Positions 14,701 to 21,298 of a stretch of 22,704 bases of DNA are shown in pieces (position 1 is the stretch's first letter; the number at the start of each line of letters is the position of its first letter). The stretch is from Dehalococcoidia bacterium. GTDB taxonomy: Bacteria > Chloroflexota > Dehalococcoidia > Dehalococcoidales > CSSed11-197. The notes below the pieces were generated by a model. The model worked only from the letters and a program-made list of their open reading frames with translations, did no database searches and was not told the DNA's origin. The position numbers and the translations under genes are program-made. Location of the stretch: positions 1-22,704 of the forward strand of contig PUOQ01000070.1 of assembly GCA_003552785.1 (NCBI GenBank). Reading direction: 5' to 3'.

Positions 14701-15781
14701 TACGTTTGGCAAATCATTTTGCATTACAAGTTTCGGTGAAAGCCATGGCCACATGATAGGGGTGGTAATAAGCGGCTGCCCGGCAGGGCTGGAGATAAGC
14801 CCTGAAGAAATCCAGGCAGAGCTCGACAGAAGAAAACCCGGAGGCCCGTCCTCTACAACACGAAGGGAAGATGACAGTCTGCAAATAATTTCAGGTATCA
14901 CGGGTAACCGCACCACCGGAGCACCCATAACACTTGCGGTAACCAGCCATGACATCGATTCAAGCGCCTATGCAAAAATATCTTCAATTCCCCGGCCGGG
15001 ACATGCAGACTACTGCGCCCGGATTAAATACGGCGGTTTTTCCGACCAGCGGGGCGGTGGCCGTTTTTCCGGCAGAATCACAGCTGGCTTTGTCATGGCC
15101 GGAGCAATAGCCAAAAAACTTCTGTCAAAATCAGGGATATGCATTGCAGCCCATACAACCGAGCTGGGAAGAATACAGGCCCCGAATGCAACCTGGGAAG
15201 AAATCATTACAACTTCCCGCCCAAACGAGCTTTCCTGCGCTAATGAAGCAGCCGCCTCGAATATGATTGAAGCCATAAATAAAGCAAGAAATAAAGGTGA
15301 TAGTCTGGGCGGAATTATTGAAGTATGGGCCACAGGCATCCCTGTAGGCCTTGGTGAGCCTGTTTTTGACACACTTGATGGTGAACTGGCCAAAGCCTTT
15401 TTTGCCGTACCCGGTGTAAAAGGAGTAGAATTCGGTGCCGGTTTTGCCTCCTCAAGACTTAATGGTTCTCAAAACAATGATGCCATTATCGTCAGAGATG
15501 GCGAGATAAGCTTTTCCAGTAATAACGCTGGTGGAGTATTGGGTGGTATAAGTAATGGCATGCCACTCATAGCCAGGGTAGCCATAAAACCCACTCCTTC
15601 CATCGGGATACCCCAGGACTCTGTTGATTTAAATACCATGCAGCCGGTAAGACTGGAAATCAAAGGCCGTCATGATGTGTGCATCCTGCCCAGGGCTGTG
15701 GTAGTCATTGAATCCATGACAGCGGTAACGCTGGTTGATTTTGCAATAAGGGCACAAATAATTCCCGGAGTTATTAAATGA
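14693..15781 (+). CDS. aroC: Chorismate synthase
   Basis: 362 residues. It eliminates phosphate from EPSP to form chorismate and needs reduced FMN. Family signatures: SFGESHGHMIGVVISGCPAGL at the N-terminus, RRKPGGPSSTTRREDDS, RPGHADYCARIKYGGFSDQRGGGRFSGR, GSQNNDAI, NNAGGVLGGISNGMPL and GRHDVCILPRAVVVIESM at the C-terminus. The length is normal and no part is missing. It overlaps aroA by 8 nt and pheA by 4 nt (ATGA). Confidence 0.97.
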   Translation: MSNTFGKSFCITSFGESHGHMIGVVISGCPAGLEISPEEIQAELDRRKPGGPSSTTRREDDSLQIISGITGNRTTGAPITLAVTSHDIDSSAYAKISSIPRPGHADYCARIKYGGFSDQRGGGRFSGRITAGFVMAGAIAKKLLSKSGICIAAHTTELGRIQAPNATWEEIITTSRPNELSCANEAAASNMIEAINKARNKGDSLGGIIEVWATGIPVGLGEPVFDTLDGELAKAFFAVPGVKGVEFGAGFASSRLNGSQNNDAIIVRDGEISFSSNNAGGVLGGISNGMPLIARVAIKPTPSIGIPQDSVDLNTMQPVRLEIKGRHDVCILPRAVVVIESMTAVTLVDFAIRAQIIPGVIK

Positions 15782-16854
15782 ACTTAGAAGAACTGAGAAA
15801 AAAAGTCGACCTTACTGATGCTGAAATAGTAAAGCTTATTGGGCGCAGGCTGGATCTGAGCCGTGAGATAGGCGCTGTTAAAACCAAAAAGGGCATCTCA
15901 ATAGAAGACAAAAACCGGGAGGGAGATGTTATACAGCGCATCAGAGAACTGGCCCTCTCACAAAAGGTTGACCCGGTAGAGGTATGTAATATTTACCACC
16001 ATATAATTGCAGCTTCCAAAAACGTTCAGGGGTTGACTGCTGGTTTTCAGGGTGAATACGGAGCTTTTAGCGAAAGTGCCGCCAGGGAGTTCTTTGGGCC
16101 TTCTATCCAGGCAGTTCCATATGAAACACTGAAGGATGTCTTTAACGCTGCTGCAAAGGAGGAGGTGTCCTACGGTATCATTCCGGTAGAGAATTCCCTT
16201 GAAGGAAGCATTGACACTTCTTATGAACTCCTTCTTGGTTCAAACCTCAAGGTTACGGGGGAAATTGAACTCAAGGTATCTCACTGTCTTATAGCCAATA
16301 AAAATGCAACCCTTTCCACCATTAAAAAAATATACTCACATCCCCAGGCACTGGGACAATGCCAGGCATTCATAAAACATCTTAATTGTGACCTGGTACC
16401 TGCTTATGATACCGCTGGCAGCGTGAAGTTAATTAAAAACAAAGCCATCAAAGACGGCGCCGCTATCGCCAGCGCCCGTGCGGCCGAGATATATGACATG
16501 ACCATCCTTGCCTCAAATATACAGGACAACCCGGAAAATTTTACCCGATTTTTCATCCTCTCAAAATACCCGGTCAAACCCGGTGGGGATGATAAAACCT
16601 CAGCCGTCTTTGCTGTAAAACACAAGCCCGGAACCCTTTCCGGCATACTCAACGCCTTCGCAGAAGAAAATATAAACCTTACCAAGCTGGAATCACGGCC
16701 AACCCGGCAAAAACCATGGGAATATAACTTCTACATGGATTTTGAAGGTCATCACATGGATCCCGGGCCGACTGCAGCATTAAAAAAAGCCGAAGAGTTT
16801 GCAATTTTTATCAAAGTTCTGGGCTCATACCCAAAAGCCAGGGGGAGGAATTAA
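15778..16854 (+). CDS. pheA: Bifunctional chorismate mutase / prephenate dehydratase (P-protein) with ACT domain
   Basis: 358 residues with three modules. Residues 1-85 are an AroQ-type chorismate mutase with the expected Arg7, Arg24, Lys35 and Arg47-Glu48. Residues 87-265 are prephenate dehydratase: FQGEYGAFSESAA, PVENSLEGSID, SHPQALGQCQ and the catalytic TRF in ENFTRFFIL. The C-terminal part is an ACT domain (PGTLSGILNAFAEENINL, then ESRP and a Trp-Tyr-Phe segment), the usual phenylalanine feedback sensor. The enzyme makes phenylpyruvate from chorismate. It provides the only chorismate mutase visible here, so the downstream TyrA probably depends on its prephenate. Confidence 0.95.
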   Translation: MNLEELRKKVDLTDAEIVKLIGRRLDLSREIGAVKTKKGISIEDKNREGDVIQRIRELALSQKVDPVEVCNIYHHIIAASKNVQGLTAGFQGEYGAFSESAAREFFGPSIQAVPYETLKDVFNAAAKEEVSYGIIPVENSLEGSIDTSYELLLGSNLKVTGEIELKVSHCLIANKNATLSTIKKIYSHPQALGQCQAFIKHLNCDLVPAYDTAGSVKLIKNKAIKDGAAIASARAAEIYDMTILASNIQDNPENFTRFFILSKYPVKPGGDDKTSAVFAVKHKPGTLSGILNAFAEENINLTKLESRPTRQKPWEYNFYMDFEGHHMDPGPTAALKKAEEFAIFIKVLGSYPKARGRN

Positions 16855-16861
16855 CTTTAGC

Positions 16862-17728
16862 ATGAAAGTAGCTATCATCGGGGGCACTGGCCAGATGGGG
16901 CAGTGGTTTGGACGCTTTCTTAAACAGGAAGGCAAAGAAGTAGTTTTAATCGGGCGCAATCCGGATGCTGCCCGTAATACCGGCCTTATTATCGGCTGCG
17001 AAGCCTCAACCGATATAAAAAAAGTGCAGGAATCTGATGCCGTAATAATCTCGGTCAGCATAGATGCCTTCGAGGAGGTCGTACAAAAACTGGCGCCCTT
17101 TTTGAAGGATGGCCAGATGATTTTTGATGTTACATCGGTGAAAGTCATGCCGGTAGATATAATGCACCGCTACATAAAAAAAGGCCTGGTTCTGGGAACC
17201 CACCCGGTATTCGGACCCGGGGCCAGAAATGCCAGTGGCCATAATTTCGTACTTACTCCAACCACCCCGGATGAACAGGCACTCAGTAAAAAAGTCGAAA
17301 AATTTCTGCTCAAAAGAGGCGGCAAGGTTCAAATAATGAGCCCCGAAGAACATGACCGGCTTATGGCGATTATTCTGGGGCTGGCGCACTTCATTTCCAT
17401 TGTTTCAGCCAATACCCTGGTTGATTTCGGAAAGCTCGACCAAATGGCCGGTGTTCAAGGGGTTACATACAGGGCACTTCTAACCCTGGTGGAGAGCGTC
17501 CTCTCTGAGGATCCTGAGCTATATGCATCCCTTCAAATGAACCTGCCGCAACTGAAAGAAGCTCAGGATATATTCATAAATAACGCTAAGCTATGGACTG
17601 ATATAGTTACCCAAAAAGACAGGCAGGCATTTGTAAGCCGGATGCGCAAGCTAAGAAACCAGTTTGAAAAGAACAATCCCGACTTTGGCAAAGCCTACGA
17701 TAATATGTACCGCCTGACCGGCCAATAA
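16862..17728 (+). CDS. tyrA: Prephenate dehydrogenase family protein
   Basis: 288 residues from ATG 16862 (MKVAIIGGTGQMGQWFGRFL). An upstream ATG at 16799 in the same frame lies inside pheA and adds residues foreign to the family; GGGGGAGGA (16841-16849) precedes 16862, somewhat distant. Residues 1-160 are a Rossmann NAD(P) domain with GGTGQMG (7-13), DVTSVK and THPVFGPGA. The helical C-terminal domain has DRLMAIILGLAHFISI. There is no ACT domain and no fused chorismate mutase, as in archaeal-type TyrA. It oxidatively decarboxylates prephenate to 4-hydroxyphenylpyruvate; an arogenate preference cannot be excluded. Last gene of the operon, 7 nt after pheA. Confidence 0.92.
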   Translation: MKVAIIGGTGQMGQWFGRFLKQEGKEVVLIGRNPDAARNTGLIIGCEASTDIKKVQESDAVIISVSIDAFEEVVQKLAPFLKDGQMIFDVTSVKVMPVDIMHRYIKKGLVLGTHPVFGPGARNASGHNFVLTPTTPDEQALSKKVEKFLLKRGGKVQIMSPEEHDRLMAIILGLAHFISIVSANTLVDFGKLDQMAGVQGVTYRALLTLVESVLSEDPELYASLQMNLPQLKEAQDIFINNAKLWTDIVTQKDRQAFVSRMRKLRNQFEKNNPDFGKAYDNMYRLTGQ

Positions 17729-17744
17729 AAATCAAACACAAAAT

Positions 17745-17788
17745 AGCCGGCAGGATTATAAGAAACCCTGCCGGCTCAACTTTTCTTT
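17745..17788 (+). terminator. Intrinsic terminator of the aro operon
   Basis: Perfect 10-bp GC-rich stem AGCCGGCAGG (17745-17754) with CCTGCCGGCT (17767-17776), 12-nt loop, then a T-rich tail TTTTCTTT (17781-17788). It starts 16 nt after the tyrA stop. A T-rich stretch also follows in the other direction (17727-17744 read on the minus strand), so it probably also ends the convergent zinc-ribbon gene. Confidence 0.9.
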
Positions 17789-17813
17789 AGAACTTTATCG
17801 TTCTAGCTCACCA

Positions 17814-18098
17814 CTATTCCCTGGAGCGACTAAAGCAAGCGCTGCAATAGACCGGCTTACCCTGCCGGGGCTCAAAGGGAACCTCTGTGTCCTGACCGCA
17901 CTGAGCGCATACAACGCTAAACATCTGGCGACGGCCGCCGCCTTCACCGCGTTCTGCCTTGCGCTTCTGGCGACAGGCCTGACAGCGCTTGGGGTCATTG
18001 GTGTAGCCTTTTCCTGCATAGAATTCCTGTTCCCCTACAGAAAAGGCAAAGGTTTCCCCGCAGTCAGCACACTGAAGTGTTCTTTCCTCAAATGCCAC
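17814..18098 (-). CDS. Small zinc-ribbon domain protein
   Basis: 94 residues with two cysteine clusters: CADCG and CQACRQKRK in the N-terminal half (one zinc ribbon), and CAQCGQDTEVPF with YCSACF in the C-terminal half (a second ribbon). Between them is a short Gly/Arg linker (EGGGRRQ). The layout matches the small zinc-ribbon proteins annotated as hypothetical in many bacteria, including Chloroflexota. Nucleic-acid binding is plausible but unproven. GTG start at 18098, supported by AGGAGG about 8 nt upstream. Convergent with tyrA. Confidence 0.85.
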   Translation of the reverse strand: MAFEERTLQCADCGETFAFSVGEQEFYAGKGYTNDPKRCQACRQKRKAERGEGGGRRQMFSVVCAQCGQDTEVPFEPRQGKPVYCSACFSRSRE

Positions 18099-18337
18099 TG
18101 GACTTCCTCCTCTCTTACAAATAGTTGGTTAGAGTTAAGGTCATCCAGCTTGCTTTAATCCAGGTCATTGTTTTAAAGGATCTAACCAATGTGATGAGCC
18201 TTCCTAAACCACCGATGCTTATTTTACACAATGAAACACCGATATGCAATGTTTTTTTTGGCCAATTGAGATTTTTACCAAAAACATTGCCTGATAAACG
18301 CCCTTCAGGTGCCAACAGCCAGAACTACAGTTATACT
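18099..18337. repeat. Intergenic region with two inverted repeats
   Basis: No convincing gene lies between the zinc-ribbon gene and the pseudouridine synthase gene. There is a perfect 9-bp inverted repeat, TTGGTTAGA (18125-18133) and TCTAACCAA (18181-18189), separated by 47 bp. A second imperfect one pairs 18246-18261 (GCAATG, T-run, GG) with 18278-18290 (CC, A-run, CATTGC), with a 3-nt length difference. The first would fall in the 5' leader of the zinc-ribbon mRNA. The second could contribute to 3'-end formation of the pseudouridine synthase mRNA, but it lacks a proper U tail. Confidence 0.4.
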
Positions 18338-19066
18338 TCAACCTTCTTTTAGCAGCCTTTTAACTTCGACATCGGTTAACAGCCGTATATGGCCACAATC
18401 CAGATTTCCCAGGCAAAGGGAAGACAATCTAACCCGCTTTAAAGATGTTACGCGATAACCCAGGTGTGCCAGCATGCGCCGCACAATGTGCTTGCGCCCC
18501 TCATGAATGGTAATAGAATAAGCAAACTGGCTTTTTTCACCAAGGAGGGGCTTTACCCTGGCCGGACATGTCTGCCCATCCTCAAGCAACAGCCCCTGTT
18601 GCAACCTCTTGATATCACAGCCTGAAAGCCGGCCATCAACAACAACATGGTATTCCTTGGGTTGTTCAAAGCTGGGGTGGCTCAAACGATAAGCCAAATC
18701 CCCGTCATTGGTGATTAATACGATCCCGGTGCTTTCTCTGTCGAGCCTCCCTACCGGAAAAAGGTTTGATTTACGGTACTCAAAGGGGACGAAGTCCATA
18801 ATAGTGCTCCGACCCCTATCATCACTGGTGGTGGAAAGGACTCCTGCTGGTTTATGTAAAATTAAATATACCGGGGAAACGGTGGCAAGTTTTACCGGCT
18901 GGTTGTCAAAAGTTACATGGTCATTTTTTAAATCAACCGGATGATTATAATCGGTTATGAAACCGCCGTTAACCTTAACCCTGCCATCCCTTACTGCACC
19001 GGCAAGAAACCTGCGCGAACCGAGCCCGGCCGCCCTTAGAACCTTCAACAAACCCGATTCATCCAT
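18338..19066 (-). CDS. rluB: 23S rRNA pseudouridine synthase, RsuA/RluB/RluE/RluF family
   Basis: 242 residues. The N-terminal ~60 residues form an S4-like RNA-binding domain (VLRAAGLGSRRFLAGAVRDGRVKVNG). The catalytic domain has LILHKPAGVLSTTSD, the active-site motif VGRLDRESTGIVLITNDG with Asp109, and the C-terminal HEGRKHIVRRMLAHLGYRV. The family converts specific uridines in rRNA to pseudouridine. Exact specificity (RluB, RluE, RluF or RsuA) cannot be told from sequence by eye, so the symbol is provisional. No Shine-Dalgarno precedes the ATG at 19066; see the adjoining -10 element. Confidence 0.9.
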   Translation of the reverse strand: MDESGLLKVLRAAGLGSRRFLAGAVRDGRVKVNGGFITDYNHPVDLKNDHVTFDNQPVKLATVSPVYLILHKPAGVLSTTSDDRGRSTIMDFVPFEYRKSNLFPVGRLDRESTGIVLITNDGDLAYRLSHPSFEQPKEYHVVVDGRLSGCDIKRLQQGLLLEDGQTCPARVKPLLGEKSQFAYSITIHEGRKHIVRRMLAHLGYRVTSLKRVRLSSLCLGNLDCGHIRLLTDVEVKRLLKEG

Positions 19067-19071
19067 ATGTC

Positions 19072-19080
19072 ATTTTAGCA
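19072..19080 (-). promoter_or_regulatory. Possible extended -10 promoter of rluB, leaderless start
   Basis: Minus strand TGC TAAAAT (19080-19072), followed by only 5 nt (GACAT) before the ATG. Initiation about 7 nt after the -10 would fall at the start codon itself, giving a leaderless mRNA. This agrees with the missing ribosome-binding site. No good -35 is seen. Confidence 0.4.
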
Positions 19081-19128
19081 GATATTAATTAAGAACAGCT
19101 GCACCTTCCGGATAAAAAGTAAGAAGAT

Positions 19129-19169
19129 AAGGCCGGGCCAAACGGTTGATTCAGGGTAAGCCCGGCCTT
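19129..19169. other. Strong inverted repeat (hairpin or terminator) between divergent genes
   Basis: Perfect 10-bp arms AAGGCCGGGC (19129-19138) and GCCCGGCCTT (19160-19169) with a 21-nt loop. Read on the minus strand it is followed by a pyrimidine- and T-rich tail (19128-19113) and looks like a terminator. The adjacent genes are divergent, so it ends no known transcript. A perfect TATAAT on the minus strand at 19227-19222 could drive a short RNA of about 100 nt ending here, though no -35 supports it. Confidence 0.55.
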
Positions 19170-19263
19170 TAAAAGAAGGAGGAACCAAATTAGAGCCGGC
19201 ATCTATCAGAGCCGCTCTCATATTATATAACGTAAAGGGTGGATAAAAGTTAGTTAAATTCAA

Positions 19264-19292
19264 TTGTTAAGTCATCCCTGGCATGCTATTAT
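19264..19292 (+). promoter_or_regulatory. Promoter of the rubrerythrin-VIT1 gene
   Basis: TTGTTA (19264-19269), 17-nt spacer, TATTAT (19287-19292) with TGC just before it. The start would be near 19299, leaving a leader of about 26 nt that contains the GGGGGAG ribosome-binding site. Upstream, AGAGC (19208-19212) and GCTCT (19214-19218) form a small palindrome that could be an operator. Confidence 0.6.
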
Positions 19293-19324
19293 ATCTATAT
19301 TTTTTAAATCACGGGGGAGCAGCA

Positions 19325-20206
19325 ATGCTAAACAGCGCCACATTAAGCCGCGTTCTTGAGGCCCAGCAAAATGAGATTACGGAATACCATATCTATCACA
19401 AACTTGCCGCCAAAATTAAATGCCCCGAAAACGCAAAAGTTCTTGAACAAATAAGCCAGGATGAACTAAGACATTATAATATCTGGAAAGAGCATTCCGG
19501 GCAGGAAGTAAAACCCAAACGCTTTAAAATCTGGTTCTTCTACATACTTGCACGCACATTTGGGCTTAACTTTTCCATAAAGCTTATGGAAAGAGGTGAA
19601 GAAGCTGCCCAGGTAAACTATGATGATCTGGCAGAGCATATTCCCGTAGCCACCCAGATAAGCCAGGAGGAAGATGCCCACGAAGCCAGTTTATTAGAAA
19701 TGATAAATGAAGAACGCTTCCATTATGTTGGGGCCATAATACGTGGTTTAAATGAAGCCGTGGTTGAAATGACTGCCATAATTGCTGGTTTGAGCCTGGT
19801 CCTGATTGAAACAAGGTTTATTGCACTGGCAGGTGTTATAACCGGATTTGCCATGTCCCTTTCACTGGGTGCTACAGAATACCTGGCAACTAAAGCTGAA
19901 GGCCTTGAAGGGAGTCGCTTGAAACCTGTTATTGCCGGCCTCTACACCGGCTTTGCCACTCTGTTAACCGTCGCGCTTCTAATATCTCCCTATTTCATAA
20001 TCGAGCAGACTTATACGGCACTGGGCGTAATGCTTGCAATAGCGCTGGTCATAATATTTTTCTTCAATTACTATATTGCCGTTGCCCGCAATATATCCTT
20101 CTGGGGCCGTTTCGGGGAGATGTGCCTGATTGCGATCACAATAGCATCATTCACCTTTCTTATCAGCTGGCTGGCTACCAATGTTTGGGGTATCAAGCTG
20201 CATTAA
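19325..20206 (+). CDS. Rubrerythrin-VIT1/CCC1 fusion membrane protein, probable iron (or manganese) transporter
   Basis: 293 residues. Residues 1-135 form a ferritin-like rubrerythrin domain with the di-iron pattern: Glu17/Glu20, DELRH (Glu47, His50), Glu residues near 89-93, and EEDAH (Glu115/116, His119). Residues 136-293 are a VIT1/CCC1-type membrane domain with about five hydrophobic segments and the charged stretch ATEYLATKAEG (183-193) typical of that family. MbfA of rhizobia has this architecture and exports iron. The start at 19325 has GGAG 5 nt upstream; the longer reading from 19283 would begin ahead of the promoter -10. Function as an iron efflux protein is by family analogy. Confidence 0.85.
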   Translation: MLNSATLSRVLEAQQNEITEYHIYHKLAAKIKCPENAKVLEQISQDELRHYNIWKEHSGQEVKPKRFKIWFFYILARTFGLNFSIKLMERGEEAAQVNYDDLAEHIPVATQISQEEDAHEASLLEMINEERFHYVGAIIRGLNEAVVEMTAIIAGLSLVLIETRFIALAGVITGFAMSLSLGATEYLATKAEGLEGSRLKPVIAGLYTGFATLLTVALLISPYFIIEQTYTALGVMLAIALVIIFFFNYYIAVARNISFWGRFGEMCLIAITIASFTFLISWLATNVWGIKLH

Positions 20207-20325
20207 ACTTACAGGCAAAAAGGGACGTATGTTGAAAAACTGTTAAAAATTAAAGTGCCTGGATGATACTCAAATGGCTTCTAAAAAGAGGTTAAACAAA
20301 CAACCGGAAGAATTGAAGTGCCAGC

Positions 20326-20706
20326 TTACTCAAAAGCCATTTTCTGATAATCCTCGCCGGTGAGCAAATCTCCCAACTCCCCCGGGTTGTCGTACCCAAT
20401 TTCTACCAGCCACCCTTCCCCGGATGGATCCCTGTTTATCAATTCAGGTTCGGCGGTTACTGCCTGGTTAACACTTTTTATTTTACCCCCCAAAGGTGAT
20501 GGCAAATCGAAAGCCGCTTTCGATGACTCCAGAGTAGCCATGGTTTCCCCCCGGGCCAGGCTCGTGCCCTCCGGAACAATTTCTACAATTCGTATCGTCG
20601 CCAAGCGGTCAAGATAATAAAGAGTGACACCAACCCTGGCAACACCTCCACCCCTGTCCTGCACCCAGACATGATCGGCACTGTACTTGAATTCCTTTTC
20701 TTCCAT
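20326..20706 (-). CDS. gcvH: GcvH-like lipoyl-domain protein
   Basis: 126 residues, the size of a glycine cleavage H protein. The core VGVTLYYLDRLATIRIVEIVPEGTSLARGE, the lipoylation motif ESSKAAFDLPSPLGGKI with Lys63, and PELINRDPSGEGWLVEI follow the H-protein pattern. Several usual residues differ: the standard ESVKAASDVYSP is ESSKAAFDLPSP, and the TDYAQ motif is TLYYL. No gcvT or gcvP is near. It could serve glycine cleavage encoded elsewhere or be a lipoate-relay H-like protein. ATG 20706 is chosen over an in-frame TTG at 20712 because GGGA lies a suitable distance upstream. Convergent with the rubrerythrin-VIT1 gene. Confidence 0.85.
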   Translation of the reverse strand: MEEKEFKYSADHVWVQDRGGGVARVGVTLYYLDRLATIRIVEIVPEGTSLARGETMATLESSKAAFDLPSPLGGKIKSVNQAVTAEPELINRDPSGEGWLVEIGYDNPGELGDLLTGEDYQKMAFE

Positions 20707-20843
20707 AAGCAATCATCCCACTTACTTCGCGTTTATAATATTTTTGCATTTTACCACATATAAAGACGTGTTTTAAAAGGACCCCGGGCCTTGCCTTGAC
20801 ATGCATCTACAAATAATTTTCAGGCTGCTGGTTTTTTGTGATA

Positions 20844-20852
20844 TGCTATTAA
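20844..20852 (+). promoter_or_regulatory. Possible extended -10 promoter for the small membrane protein gene
   Basis: TGC TATTAA (20844-20852), 38 nt before the ATG at 20891. A TTGACA at 20796-20801 is too far upstream to be its -35, and no better match was seen. Confidence 0.35.
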
Positions 20853-20890
20853 ATAGTCTGTAACGTCTTTACCGGAAGGTATTATTATAA

Positions 20891-21238
20891 ATGAAATTTC
20901 CTGGCATTGCCGAAATACTTCTAATACTCCTCATTGCCTTTATAGTAATTCTTGTTGTTCGTATAACCAATATGTCCCAATCCCCCAGAAAGGCAAAGAA
21001 AAGAAGGCCGGCAGAGTACTCAGAAGATGACGAGTATGAGACCAGCCTGGTAGAGGAGCCAAAAAAACCTGTTCGGCGCAAATTGGTCGTCATCGGAACT
21101 GTCGTTATCCTGATAGGAATAACCATGGTCCTTGCCAGTTTTGACCTCTTGCGCTTGATAATACTGGCGCCGATTGGCGGCGCTATTGCCATAATTGCCG
21201 GTGCGGCTGTGCTTTTTTGGGCTACCCAACGTAGATAG
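20891..21238 (+). CDS. Small membrane protein of unknown function
   Basis: 115 residues, not recognised. One hydrophobic helix lies at about 7-24 (IAEILLILLIAFIVILVV). It is followed by a charged cytoplasmic-type linker (about 29-63; RKAKKRRPAEYSEDDEYE) and two more hydrophobic helices at about 64-84 and 86-110, ending QRR. GGAAGGT (20873-20879) lies 11 nt upstream of the ATG. The following nadK gene has its own promoter starting just after this stop codon. Confidence 0.7.
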   Translation: MKFPGIAEILLILLIAFIVILVVRITNMSQSPRKAKKRRPAEYSEDDEYETSLVEEPKKPVRRKLVVIGTVVILIGITMVLASFDLLRLIILAPIGGAIAIIAGAAVLFWATQRR

Positions 21239-21239
21239 A

Positions 21240-21268
21240 TTGACACCCGTGACGACCGGTGCTAGACT
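21240..21268 (+). promoter_or_regulatory. Promoter of nadK
   Basis: TTGACA (21240-21245), 17-nt spacer, TAGACT (21263-21268) with TGC at 21260-21262. The last ten positions before and into the -10 (CGGTGCTAGA) are identical to the aro promoter. The start would be near 21275, about 24 nt before the nadK start codon. Confidence 0.7.
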
Positions 21269-21298
21269 GCATTTCCCGCTGTAGTAAAGGATAAGAAA

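Noticed and set aside
18115..18352. Small frames on both strands in the zinc-ribbon / rluB gap
   Set aside because: No ribosome-binding site, no family resemblance, and their composition is that of non-coding AT-rich sequence.
20207..20325. Terminator between the convergent rubrerythrin-VIT1 and gcvH genes
   Set aside because: No stem with a U-tail could be found by eye; only short repeats of AAGTGCC.
20891..20960. TatA-like N-terminus of the small membrane protein
   Set aside because: The hydrophobic helix looks similar, but the FGP hinge and amphipathic helix of TatA are missing and two further membrane helices follow.
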